From Proteles cristata cristata (Eukaryota; Chordata; Mammalia; Carnivora; Hyaenidae), in contig JAESUZ010004808.1 of the NCBI GenBank assembly GCA_017311185.1, forward strand, positions 1 to 64,000: a stretch of 64,000 nt of DNA, read 5' to 3'. The notes under the pieces were generated by a model, which was not told where the DNA came from, made no database searches, and saw nothing but the letters and a program-made list of their open reading frames with translations. Below, piece by piece: positions 26,101 to 32,431 of this stretch; position 1 is the stretch's first letter, and every line of letters begins with the position of its first letter. The position numbers and the translations under genes were made by a program.

Positions 26101-29100
26101 CACTTTTGACCTTGGCGCAGGTCACGATCTCACAGTTCACAGGATCAAGCCCCACGCTGGGCTCTGCACCAACAGTGTGGAACCTGCTTGAGATTCTCTC
26201 TCCCCCTCGCCCCTGCATACACATGTGCTTTCTCTCTGTCTCTCAAAGTAAGTAATACACTTAAAAAAATTACTATTAATTTTAATGAGTAACAGTCTGG
26301 TAGATTATATTTTAAAAAAGGTCGGGGGAGAACCAGACAAAAGTTACAGATGAATGTGTCTGGGATTTGCTTTAAAGTAAAGGGTGGGCAGGGGAAGTGG
26401 AGTGGGTCAGGTCTTCTCCCCGCCCAGCACTCACTCACCAAATAGTCAAATATTCACTGACCAGAGAGCTGACTACACATCAGCAGCAAGGCGAAGCAAG
26501 TGGTGCCTGTGTTTCCAGACTTTGTTCCTTGAAGCTCGTGGGGAATTAGCAACCCTCCCAAGGCCCACAGGACTGGGTGACTGAGAGCGTGGACAGCACA
26601 GGGCAGTTGTCCTTCTCCCTGTTAAGCCCCTGCTCTTGCCCCACAGACCCCCCCATCTTTTAGCCACCACATTCTAGAGCCAGCTCCCCCATCAGCGGCA
26701 GGTGGGGAGAACCCTCGTTTCTTTCTTTAAAGACTGTACTTTTAAGTAATCTCTATACCCAGCGTGGGGCTTAAAATTATAACTCAAGATCAAGAGTTGC
26801 ATGCACTTCCAAATGAGCCAGCCAGGTACTCCAAGACCCCACTCCCCCACCATTTTTTTCTTGAGAGACAGAGATGGTGTGAGCAGGGGGCAGAGGCAGA
26901 GGGAGAGAGAGAGAATCCCAAGCAGGCTCTGCACTCAGCATAAGAGCCTGATGCGGGGCTCGATCCCACAAACCTGGGATCATAACCTGAGCTGAAATCA
27001 AGAGTCGGACACTCAACCCACTGAGCCACCCAGGCAGGCACCAATAGGAGCCCCATTTCTTTCTTTCTTTTTCTTTAAAGTTTGTTTTGAGACACAGCAC
27101 AAGTTAGGGAGGGGCAGAGAGAGAGGGAGAGAGAATCCCAAGCAGGCTCTGTGCTGCCAGTGCAGAGTCTGATCTGATATGGGACTTGAACCCACAAAGT
27201 TGTGAGATCATGACCTGAGCCAAAAGCAAGAGTCGGATGTTTAACTGACTGAGCCCCCAGGAGCCCCAGGACCTCCATTTTTTAAAATTGTTTTAAATGT
27301 TTTATTTATTTTTGAGAAAGAGAGAGACAGCATGAGCAGGGGAGGGTCAGAGAGAGAGAGAGAAAAGGAATCTGAAGCAGCTCCAGGCTCTGAGCTGTCA
27401 GCACAGAGCCCGACATGGGGCTTGAACCCACGAACTGCGAGATCATGGCCTGAGCTGAAGTCGGATGCCTAACTGAGTAAGCCCCCCAGGACCTCCATTT
27501 CTAAGTAAACCTGTCTAATGCTGTATCTGTCATTAAGACATCTTGGTCAGATTCTCTGTATTGACCTTTACGTGACACTGTTAATGGAAAAAAAAAAAAA
27601 AATCACAGGTTTACTTTATTCACTACAACAGTTCCTCCCAGTCAATTCCAAGTAGTGGTATCAGACTACTAAGGACTACATCCGAACTGGTTCAAAACAT
27701 CCGAACTCGTGATCTCTCAAGTTTAGGGCGCAGGAACGTGTATTTAACCAGCAAGGCACAGGCTCTTGAGCCATTCCCTGGGAACTAGCGACCTGCGGTG
27801 GTGTCCTCACGACACCATCCAGCAAGCCTGGCTTCTTGAATCGTCTCAACCTCTGGGACAAGCCTTTATTTACCTTTCAGTTCACCCAGTTAAGCAGCAA
27901 AAACGGTAGGTGTCCCACTTCCATCCCTGATTTAGTGGCTTTTCAAATAAAAATGCCAGGAGGCTCCACACGTGCTCCCCCAGCGGGGGGAAGGGTCTGA
28001 TGAAGCCAGCAGCCCGGCCCCGGGCACACCCGCTCAGGACTGGGCTGGGGACCCACCTGAGTCTGCAGTCTAGCAACGATGTCCTTCCGGGCTTTCATGA
28101 CGGCGTCTAGCTTCCCCGACACCATGATGGAGAGGCCCTGGTCTTTGGCGAGAGACAGCTCCAGATGGGCACCGGTCCTCTGCATGATCTCCAAGCAGAT
28201 TTTTGCTTGTTCGCCTTCTCCAAACTGGTTCATGTCCTTGTATTTTCTCTCCTCCAGGGGCACGTGGAACACCTGCTCAGGAAAAGTCAAAAAGGGAAGG
28301 TAAAGAGACCCAGGCCCTGAACGCACACTAAAGAGCCTGAGTTCACTCTCTCCCAAGCACCCCTGCCTCCTCCCTTCCCCTGCTCTACAGCCAGAGAGGG
28401 CGCTGGAGAGACACGGCCGCAGAAAGCACATCAGGGCAGGAGGGTGAGGCTCCAGGGAAGAGAACTGCGCCCGGACACGAAGGGACAGCAAGGGAGCACC
28501 AGGTGATAGCGGTGAAGGGGACAGGCAGGGAGGTGAGAGGGCGGAGGAAAGGGAGGCAGAGAGCAGCCACACTCAGAGGGGAGGGAGGACAGAAGGGGGG
28601 CTGTAGAAAGGGGCAGACGAGGGGCAGTGTGAGCATGTGGGGTGTGGTCCAAGCAGGAGGAAGGAAGGAACCGGACCCCCCAGCCCCCTCTACAGCGAGA
28701 TGAGAAAGTAGCGAGGGGCTCAGGCAGGAGGCGGCCCGCGGACTGACGACGTGGGCCGCTCCGGCTGCTCTACAGAGAGTGCGTGGAGCAGAGGCAAGGG
28801 TGGAAGTGGAAGGAACCCAAATGACTTCTGGCTTTGGCCCTGAACCCTGAGTAAAACGTGGTGCTTTAACAACATCGGGAAGACTCGGGAGATGCCAGGC
28901 CCATCTCAGATAGCTGCTGGGAAGACGGGAAGATCCAGGATGCAGCTGGTTAGGAGGTTCAGGTTCAGGGAAAGGGACTTCTCGCCACATGGATGGTAAG
29001 TAATCTACAAGCACAACCTGACTGGGAGTCACACACAGAGACCGGAGTCCCCCTCGCCAAGGTCCCAGGTTAGGGAAGCAGAGAGAGGGAGGGACGAGGG

Positions 29101-31203
29101 AGGTCAAAGAAAGCCAAGGAAACAGGTGTCACGGAGCCAAAAGGAGAGGACTTGCTCTGACAGAAGGCAGAGAAGACGGACAAGTTCCTGTTGGAGCTGG
29201 GGGCACGGACGGCCACTTCCAGCGGGAGCAGAGACCGGAGACGCAGGCGGCCCGCTCCTTCCGGGCATGAGGCCATCCGGTGAGTCGGGGGACAGCTTCC
29301 CCAGCAGCGGGGGCTGATTTAGTCTGAAAGCCACCCCCCACCCCGACATGCCCAAAGCACTCCCATTTCTGTGTGTTCGAAACCTGCTCCCTCAGATGCT
29401 ACCACCTCGTACTTGGAGCGGCAGATGAAGAAAGGATGGGGTTTCTACCTGAGTGATGACGGAAGCTTTGATGGGCCGGATCTTGTTACCCCAGGCGCCA
29501 GCAGGCTCCTGGGCGCTCTCCAAGCAAGCCGCTTTCTCAGGCAGTGGAGGGAAGGCATCTTTGTAGGTTGGAGGGTCGCTCTCCTCTTCTGAATTTAAGG
29601 TAGCAACTGGACCAGCGAACCCAGATTAAAAGGAAGCACACTGCTTTCAACATTAGACGAAAAGGACACTTGGAGAGTTTTAACGTCAAAATGAGTAAGT
29701 AAGTAAATAAATAAATAAATGAGAGAAACAGAACATCAATTGCTTGAGTGACACCCCACCCCCATCTCTTTATTCAGTGACATTCAGCAGAGGGCCCTGG
29801 GAGGTCACCAGGCCCAGCGCCCTCAGGTTCAGCGTGTGGCCTGGCGGGGCCGGCCCAGATGCAGGGGGCCCTACTCCCCCAGGTGGGCTGAGCCCGTGAT
29901 AACAGGCCTCACCGCAAAGAATTTGAGTCCAAGAGTCATCTAATCCTGTGCTTCAAGAATCACAACCATGACAACGCATGGCAATAATCAGCCCTTCAGT
30001 CTGCAGCACAAAGTAACGTCAGCGCTCAGCACTGCCCGCAAGAACCGTCTCCGCGGCCCGTCTCCCACCGCAGGGTGCAGCCGGCCCATCCCTGACCGCC
30101 CCCCAACCCCACACGGAAGCAACGGGCCTCGTGGAAACCAGGCCCCGGAGGGCTCACCACTTCCAGCCCCCACAGCACCCCAATCGTTCACAGGGTTTCC
30201 TGTCGTGTTAACCACCGCTCCCTGAAAGCAGCAGCAGGGCTGTTTAGGACGCCCCCGCGCCCCCCCAAGCGCCCCGGCAATGGCGGGGCCCCGTGAAAAG
30301 CAGTGAGTGGATGTGCACACAGAGCAGGGAGCTGACTCTGGAATCCCACGGGCCAACGTGCCACGCCGGGCTCACCACCTGCAGCCGCGCGGCCGTGCTG
30401 TCCCGGGGCGCCGAGCACGCCTCGGCCCCGGTCCCCTTGGTGCCGCGCGAGCCTCCTCGCGAGCGGAACGACCGCGTGGGGCAGCGGCGCCCAGCGGCGC
30501 CCGGTGGGAAGCCTGAGCTCTGCGGGCGCTCGGCGGTATTTGCGTCTCCACTGCCCTAGCAATAAATGAGCACTCGAAACATGGCCAGTGGGACTGACAA
30601 AGTGAAATTTTAACTTTAATTAAACTTAAGAACTGACAGTTGATTCAGCTATTAGAAAACATTTAAGGTTTAGAACCTGGAATAGGAAAAACCTACTCTT
30701 TCACCTGAAAATTTTACAGAATCTGCATACAAATGAAGGGTCATGAATGAAAATTTAGCATTCAAATCAAGTTATCCTGTTTATGTAAATAGACACCAGA
30801 CCTTGAAGGATTTTAGTTCAACACAACTGGGGGACAGCAATTTTGAAAAAGAATCCCATTAATTACCAATGACCCAAATCACTGGCTTTCCTTAAAGTGG
30901 TCCACAGTGGAAGTATTTCTGTACCCAGAAATACTCACCACTGCTGCTCAATTCCACCCTGTGCGCAAGGGTGCGGACAGAGCAAACAGTGTGCACAAGA
31001 AGGGTGAGCCCAGCCTCGGACCCACAATGGTCCCAAAAGGCACTTCGAAAAGGCCAAAGGATGTGACAAAGACGTGGAAGGAGCAACATCCCAGAGTGAA
31101 GGAGAGAGGCTCAAGAGGGGCCATCACCTTTGATCTGCTGCGGAACCAGCCCACTTCGGTGTTCAGCAAAGCTCTCTTGGGTCAAGACTGCAACGGAGCT
31201 CAT
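2083..31203 (-). CDS. HDLBP: HDLBP (vigilin), complete coding region in 26 exons
   Basis: The gene encodes vigilin, a cytoplasmic, polysome- and ER-associated multi-KH RNA-binding protein implicated in mRNA stability, translation and lipid/sterol-related expression (family knowledge). Seen here: 26 coding exons, all GT-AG, summing to 3807 nt (1268 codons plus stop, the human length) with no frameshift or internal stop. Residues 1-78 are a non-KH N-terminus, 79-150 a degenerate KH-like module without GxxG, and about 151-1210 hold 14 KH domains. GxxG-loop starts: 167, 239 (GPYN), 312, 381, 452, 524, 598, 670, 744, 818 (RRGQ), 890, 989, 1069 and 1144. Residues 1198-1268 are a non-KH tail ending GPKR. 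The ATG at 31203-31201 was chosen because it opens the family N-terminus MSSVAVL, has A at -3, and is the first ATG in the inferred leader. All other long open frames in this interval are shadows or intronic. Confidence 0.98.
2267..2395 (-). CDS. HDLBP: HDLBP CE25: C-terminal tail, residues 1198-1240
   Basis: This exon is 129 nt, phase 0/0, with acceptor CCACAG. It starts LADVVDSEALQVYM and ends ASSSDK. The donor is GTCAGA, the weakest in the gene by eye (C at +3). Confidence 0.96.
2581..2697 (-). CDS. HDLBP: HDLBP CE24: KH14 second half, residues 1159-1197
   Basis: This exon is 117 nt, phase 0/0, with donor GTGAGT. It starts VDIRFPQSGAPD and ends NLEEEY. The last canonical KH fold ends here. 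Confidence 0.97.
3170..3355 (-). CDS. HDLBP: HDLBP CE23: end of KH13 and start of KH14, residues 1097-1158
   Basis: This exon is 186 nt, phase 0/0, with acceptor TTAG and donor GTGGGT. It starts PQDQITITGYEK, completes KH13, then opens KH14 (EDVPLDHRVHA) with loop GARG at 1144-1147, and ends IMDEFK. It is the only exon joining parts of two canonical KH domains. Confidence 0.96.
3356..5169 (-). other. HDLBP: Intron between CE22 and CE23
   Basis: 1.8 kb. Apart from the SINE fragment at 4308 it holds unremarkable sequence with a GC-rich right part and a 15-bp direct repeat (GACGGGCAGGGG) near 4793-4820. No RNA gene seen. Confidence 0.7.
4308..4412 (+). mobile_element. Feline tRNA-Lys SINE, 5' part
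   Basis: GGGGCGCCTGGCTGGCTTGGTCGG head and TCATGAGTTCAAGCC box-B region, without the CT-rich tail. In the CE22-CE23 intron, antisense to HDLBP. Confidence 0.85.
5170..5313 (-). CDS. HDLBP: HDLBP CE22: KH13 first half, residues 1049-1096
   Basis: This exon is 144 nt, phase 0/0, with acceptor CTGCAG and donor GTAAGA. It starts ALRSFKLSVTV, has loop GRKG at 1069-1072, and ends DKDDGNQ. Confidence 0.97.
6161..6295 (-). CDS. HDLBP: HDLBP CE21: KH12 second half, residues 1004-1048
   Basis: This exon is 135 nt, phase 0/0, with donor GTGGGT. It starts VNIHVPAPELQ and ends LQAEQEDR. The exon start matches the intron position in KH4, KH6 and KH14. Confidence 0.97.
6467..6571 (-). CDS. HDLBP: HDLBP CE20: KH12 first half, residues 969-1003
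   Basis: This exon is 105 nt, phase 0/0. It starts ALVPVTIEVEV, has loop GQKG at 989-992, and ends MMDEFE. The donor GTACCT departs from the GTRAGT consensus and looks weak. Confidence 0.97.
7317..7471 (-). CDS. HDLBP: HDLBP CE19: acidic insert and KH11 second half, residues 917-968
   Basis: This exon is 155 nt with a phase-1 acceptor (TTCTCCAG) and phase-0 donor GTGGGT. It begins with an acidic, Gly/Asp-rich linker (ENGDDAGDGRDTKD) that makes KH11 the longest module. It then encodes CDIIIISGRKEK and the last helix, ending EALE. Confidence 0.97.
8265..8370. repeat. GC-rich minisatellite, about 5 x 19-20 bp
   Basis: Five tandem units of roughly GGCCGCGACCCAGCTGGGG, starting near 8271, 8290, 8309, 8329 and 8349, with small G-run length changes. 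It lies in the intron between CE18 and CE19. Likely polymorphic. Confidence 0.9.
8845..8983 (-). CDS. HDLBP: HDLBP CE18: KH11 first half, residues 871-917
   Basis: This exon is 139 nt with a phase-0 acceptor and phase-1 donor GTGGGT. It starts EAQVTIECAI, has loop GPKG at 890-893, and runs to DREENP. The following Val codon is split with CE19. Confidence 0.97.
9702..9920 (-). CDS. HDLBP: HDLBP CE17: KH10 with degenerate loop, residues 798-870
   Basis: This exon is 219 nt, phase 0/0, with donor GTAGGT. Single-exon module in which the loop reads RRGQ at 818-821, with neither flanking glycine of GxxG in place. It ends IQEIIEDL. The intron to CE16 is 92 bp. Confidence 0.97.
10013..10234 (-). CDS. 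HDLBP: HDLBP CE16: KH9, residues 724-797
   Basis: This exon is 222 nt, phase 0/0, with donor GTGAGG. It starts QTKSFTVDVR and has a glycine-rich loop GKGG at 744-747 (GKGGGKIRK). It ends EALIQNL. A complete KH domain in one exon. Confidence 0.97.
10235..12207 (-). other. HDLBP: Intron between CE15 and CE16
   Basis: 2.0 kb, one SINE (11028). The rest changes from GC-rich (10.3-10.8 kb) to AT-rich (11.2-11.9 kb), with no recognisable element. Confidence 0.7.
11028..11221 (+). mobile_element. Feline tRNA-Lys SINE (SINEC_Fc-like)
   Basis: Head GGGCGTCTGGGCGGCTCACTCAG, box B GAGTTCGAGCCCCG, TCTCT tail and A-rich end. In the CE15-CE16 intron, antisense to HDLBP. Confidence 0.95.
12208..12426 (-). 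CDS. HDLBP: HDLBP CE15: KH8, residues 651-723
   Basis: This exon is 219 nt, phase 0/0, with donor GTGAGC. A single-exon KH domain with loop GTKG at 670-673, followed by RLIRSIMEECGG. It ends HLAEEK. Confidence 0.97.
12427..14181 (-). other. HDLBP: Intron between CE14 and CE15
   Basis: 1.75 kb, one SINE (13265). The remainder is non-coding with no recognised repeat or RNA. Confidence 0.7.
13265..13454 (+). mobile_element. Feline tRNA-Lys SINE, diverged
   Basis: Diverged head GGGGCTCCTGGGG, body TTTCAGCTCAGGCCGTGATC, CT tail and A-rich end. In the CE14-CE15 intron. Confidence 0.85.
14182..14313 (-). CDS. HDLBP: HDLBP CE14: KH7 second half, residues 607-650
   Basis: This exon is 132 nt, phase 0/0, with acceptor TTGTAG and donor GTAATG. 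It starts IREESNTKIDLP and ends LSIQKDL. Confidence 0.96.
14479..14565 (-). CDS. HDLBP: HDLBP CE13: KH7 first half, residues 578-606
   Basis: This exon is 87 nt, phase 0/0, with acceptor TTTCTAAG and donor GTGACC. It starts VENSYSISVP, has loop GKGG at 598-601, and ends ANIKK. It is too short to stand out as an open frame but fits the protein exactly. Confidence 0.96.
15501..15614 (-). CDS. HDLBP: HDLBP CE12: KH6 second half, residues 540-577
   Basis: This exon is 114 nt, phase 0/0, with donor GTAGGG. It starts VIINFPDPAQ and ends KMVADL. The intron to CE11 is only 111 bp. Confidence 0.97.
15726..15830 (-). CDS. HDLBP: HDLBP CE11: KH6 first half, residues 505-539
   Basis: This exon is 105 nt, phase 0/0, with donor GTAAGG. 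It starts ENERTKDLVI, has loop GQKG at 524-527, and ends RDKFPE. The exon break falls at the same fold position as in CE7/CE8. Confidence 0.97.
16612..16760 (+). mobile_element. MER5A-type hAT-Charlie fragment
   Basis: AGAGGTTTTCAACCTTGGCTG followed by CACGTGGGAGTCACCTGGG is the MER5A terminus. In the CE10-CE11 intron. Confidence 0.65.
16881..17020 (-). CDS. HDLBP: HDLBP CE10: KH5 second half, residues 458-504
   Basis: This exon is 140 nt with a phase-1 acceptor (TTCTTCAG) and phase-0 donor GTGAGA. It encodes NRIKDQYKVSVRIPP and the C-terminal helix ending ELASRM. Confidence 0.97.
18621..18699 (-). CDS. HDLBP: HDLBP CE9: KH5 first half, residues 432-458
   Basis: This exon is 79 nt with a phase-0 acceptor (CTGCAG) and phase-1 donor GTGAGT. 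It starts VTRMDYVEI and has loop GKSG at 452-455. The split Ile codon is completed by CE10. Confidence 0.96.
19043..19147 (-). CDS. HDLBP: HDLBP CE8: KH4 second half, residues 397-431
   Basis: This exon is 105 nt, phase 0/0, with donor GTAAGG. It starts VHIEFTEGEDK and ends EQIEAMVKDL. It was not obvious as a long open frame; I placed it by its splice sites and by continuity of the KH4 fold between CE7 and CE9. Confidence 0.95.
19477..19694 (+). mobile_element. Feline tRNA-Lys SINE, near full length
   Basis: Clear head GGGGGCGCCTGGGGGGCTC, box B GGTTCGAGCCCC, CT tail, AATAAACATT and a 14-A end. In the CE7-CE8 intron. Confidence 0.97.
20396..20503 (-). CDS. HDLBP: HDLBP CE7: KH4 first half, residues 361-396
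   Basis: This exon is 108 nt, phase 0/0, with donor GTGAGG. It encodes the beta-1/helix part of KH4 with loop GKKG at 381-384 and stops at QQMPK, directly before the beta strand encoded by CE8. Confidence 0.97.
20661..20867 (-). CDS. HDLBP: HDLBP CE6: KH3, residues 292-360
   Basis: This exon is 207 nt, phase 0/0, with donor GTAACT. It starts KKKTTTIAVE and has loop GPKG at 312-315, followed by NSLQEILERTG. A complete KH domain in one exon. Confidence 0.97.
21399..21614 (-). CDS. HDLBP: HDLBP CE5: KH2 with atypical loop, residues 220-291
   Basis: This exon is 216 nt, phase 0/0, with donor GTAGCG. It is a single-exon KH module. The loop reads GPYN at residues 239-242 instead of GxxG, so the last glycine is missing. 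The exon ends in a basic helix (KKIYEEK). Confidence 0.97.
21699..21905 (-). CDS. HDLBP: HDLBP CE4: KH1, residues 151-219
   Basis: This exon is 207 nt, phase 0 on both sides, with a TTGTAG acceptor and GTGGGG donor. A whole KH domain lies in one exon, with the canonical loop GKNG at residues 167-170. It is separated from CE3 by the largest intron of the coding region (6.15 kb) and from CE5 by only 84 bp. Confidence 0.97.
23310..23520 (+). mobile_element. Feline tRNA-Lys SINE
   Basis: Head GGGCGCCTGGGGGCACAGTC, full CT tail and A-rich end. In the 6 kb CE3-CE4 intron. Confidence 0.95.
24186..24385 (+). mobile_element. Feline tRNA-Lys SINE
   Basis: Head GGGGCGTCTGGGTGGCTCAG with the CTCTTGATTTCGGCTCAGG body, which marks an older subfamily. 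In the CE3-CE4 intron. Confidence 0.95.
24390..24960 (+). mobile_element. Probable old L1 3'-end fragment
   Basis: Weak similarity to the L1 3' region (GAAATCCAAATTAAAAGTAC, then GGCAAATGCCCATCGGCAGG). Much diverged and GC-enriched. Low certainty. Confidence 0.45.
25095..25280 (+). mobile_element. Feline tRNA-Lys SINE
   Basis: Head GGCCCTGGGGGGCTCAGTC, box B GGGTTCGAACCCC, CT tail and A-rich end. In the CE3-CE4 intron. Confidence 0.95.
26067..26268 (+). mobile_element. Feline tRNA-Lys SINE with perfect 16-bp target duplication
   Basis: The element is bounded by ATTACTATTAATTTTA at 26051-26066 and again at 26269-26284. This defines the insertion exactly. Confidence 0.96.
26721..26832 (-). 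mobile_element. Carnivore tRNA SINE, short form
   Basis: Reverse-orientation copy without the CT tail, ending GAGCCAGCCAGGTACTCC. First of four minus-orientation SINEs in a row. Confidence 0.8.
26851..27042 (-). mobile_element. Feline tRNA-Lys SINE
   Basis: T-run, GA-rich (complement of CT) tail, CGGGGCTCGATCCC-like box B and a GAGCCACCCAGGCAGGC head on the reverse strand. Confidence 0.93.
27056..27258 (-). mobile_element. Feline tRNA-Lys SINE flanked by 10-bp duplication
   Basis: Minus-orientation copy flanked by AGGAGCCCCA at 27046-27055 and 27259-27268. Confidence 0.92.
27281..27487 (-). mobile_element. Feline tRNA-Lys SINE flanked by 13-bp duplication
   Basis: Minus-orientation copy flanked by AGGACCTCCATTT at 27268-27280 and 27488-27500. 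Same strand as HDLBP. Confidence 0.95.
28057..28272 (-). CDS. HDLBP: HDLBP CE3: degenerate KH-like module, residues 79-150
   Basis: This exon is 216 nt, phase 0 at both ends, with donor GTGGGT. It has the length of the single-exon KH modules. The GxxG position is replaced by FGEGEQAKICLEIM, so RNA binding by this module is doubtful. It starts VFHVPLEE and ends ARLQTQ. It contains the first Met codon downstream of CE1 (YKDMNQF). Confidence 0.97.
28273..29448 (-). other. HDLBP: Intron between CE2 and CE3
   Basis: 1.2 kb with a strongly purine-rich plus strand at 28430-28720, i.e. a long pyrimidine tract in the HDLBP transcript. No repeat family recognised. Confidence 0.65.
29449..29606 (-). 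CDS. HDLBP: HDLBP CE2: N-terminal non-KH region, residues 26-78
   Basis: This exon is 158 nt with a phase-1 acceptor and phase-0 donor (GTAGAA). It encodes the acidic stretch NSEEESDPPTYKDAFPPLP and continues to KASVITQ just before the first module. There is no KH fold here and no Met codon in frame, which matters for any transcript that starts downstream of CE1. Confidence 0.97.
29693..29721. repeat. (AAGT/AAAT)n short tetranucleotide run
   Basis: Short run of GTAA then ATAA units in the intron between CE1 and CE2, near the CE2 acceptor. Confidence 0.85.
30230..30560. promoter_or_regulatory. Intragenic CpG-rich segment between CE1 and CE2
   Basis: A compact CpG-dense stretch (GCGCGCGG, CGCGAGCGGAACGACCGCG) lies inside the 1.5 kb intron after the start-codon exon. 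A possible minus-strand donor GTGAGC lies at 30375. It could be an internal promoter, an unmethylated enhancer or simply GC-rich intron. No protein family is recognisable in its open frames. Confidence 0.4.
30560..30650. mobile_element. Fragment of the same ancient DNA element type
   Basis: GAGCACTCGAAACATGGCCAG, then GTGAAATTTTAACTTTAATT, matches the terminal part of the element type seen at 43163. It abuts the intragenic CpG-rich segment. Confidence 0.5.
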
Positions 31204-31240
31204 GGTTGATCCCGCGCCCGCGCACAATCCAGGTGAGCCA
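31128..31240 (-). CDS. HDLBP: HDLBP CE1: start codon exon, residues 1-26
   Basis: The coding part is 31203-31128 (76 nt, ends in phase 1). It begins MSSVAVLTQESF and ends QQIK plus the first base of the next Val codon. The donor is GTGATG. Upstream of the ATG are 37 nt of leader, back to a pyrimidine-rich acceptor (CTTCTCCTTCCCGCTTCAG) at 31241. The ATG has A at -3. The leader has no other ATG. Confidence 0.96.
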
Positions 31241-32368
31241 CTGAAGCGGGAAGGAGAAGTCAGAGGGAAGAAAGTCAAGGCACAGCCAGACTGCTTGCTA
31301 AGCTTAGGGTTTTAGCCAAGGGTTTAATTGTATTTCACCAGCAAACCACACCATTCTCCTCACTTACAACCTGTGAGGTACCAGGACACCCTAACTCTCA
31401 CCGAGTGACGAAAGGCAGAGTGCTCAAGTGAAGGAGGGTCATGGACGACTCTCCCCTCCAAGGATAGCCTCCAAGTGAGGAGGCGCAGGCCCCAGTCCCA
31501 AGAAGCCCCGGGGCGGCCACTGTGCAGACCGACACCCGGACGGCCATCCTCACAGCTACCTCAGACATTTCTGCAGGTTGGTTCTTCCACACGCCTCCTA
31601 ATGCTCGTAAACATCCGGCAGCAGGAGAGCTGCTACCGAAAGCCAAGCAAACAGGGTCCGCAGCAGGGATCTCAGGCGCCACGGGCACTAGGGCAGGGCC
31701 CAGTGCGCTGCATCGCCCGGCAAGGCTGTCTGGTCCGCAGGCAGGGAGAGCAGCCTCTTTCCATGGAACAGCAAGAAGCAGAGGGGTAAGAGCCTCTGAC
31801 AGGTGCTGGTGGGCTATCCTCTGACGTCCTGGGTCTCAGGGGTCAGAGGGGACCCGAGGGTATAAAGTTCCTCAGTCCAGGGAAAGAACCACGCGGTCTC
31901 TGCCTCCAGACCTGACGCCGGAGCGGCCAGTGCCTGGCAGGACTCCAACTCCAAGAGCCACAGCCCCTATTTGGAAAAGGGGCTTCCTCCCTTCAACTCT
32001 AGGTGAGCTCCATGCTGCTCTTTCACACAACTATGCACCAAGTGTCTTTCTGCCACCATGGTAAGACAGTAGTGAGCCAAGTGATGTAAGATGTTAAGTG
32101 TTTGTGTGATTTTCACAACGCAGATAGAACTCTTCCTAAATCTAAGAAAATTAAACTACCTTCCTAAAGAGAACAAGATCCAAATTTAGACAATCCTGAC
32201 GAAACACAGAACCTGAACACAGGTGGAAGCCACATGACACACCTCAAGGGCACACGCACCCACTGCCCGCGTCCAGAGGTGGGGCCGCCAGTCTCTCTGA
32301 GCCACTAGAAACGTGTGCATGTGCGGCCCAGGGGATGGGAAACCCTAGGTAAAGACGGTCAAACTTAC

Positions 32369-32431
32369 CAGCAAAATGGTCAGTAGCCAGAGAGTCCGTC
32401 CTGAGGCCGCCTGTCAGCCTGCCAGGTTTTG
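32369..32431 (-). other. HDLBP: Inferred HDLBP 5' non-coding exon (63 nt)
   Basis: On the minus strand, the acceptor CTCCTGCCCCACACCAG precedes the exon and the strong donor GTAAGTTTG follows it. The 63 nt between have no ATG. Joined to the CE1 leader (TTTTGCTG then TGGCTCACC) the result is an ATG-free 5'UTR. The position lies between the CpG island and the start-codon exon, as expected for a leader exon. Confidence 0.72.

Larger units (their letters stand above)
21906..28056 (-). other. HDLBP: Intron between CE3 and CE4 (6.15 kb)
   Basis: Longest intron of the coding region. Holds eight SINEs, four of them in a tandem minus-orientation cluster (26721-27487), and an old L1 piece. A GC-rich patch at 22940-23110 sits in otherwise AT-rich sequence. 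No exon-like segment with good paired splice sites was found. Confidence 0.7.

Noticed and set aside
27268..27500. Evenly spaced repeats as a CRISPR-like array
   Set aside because: The repeats are SINE target duplications and SINE copies in a mammalian genome. There are no short palindromic repeats with unique spacers.
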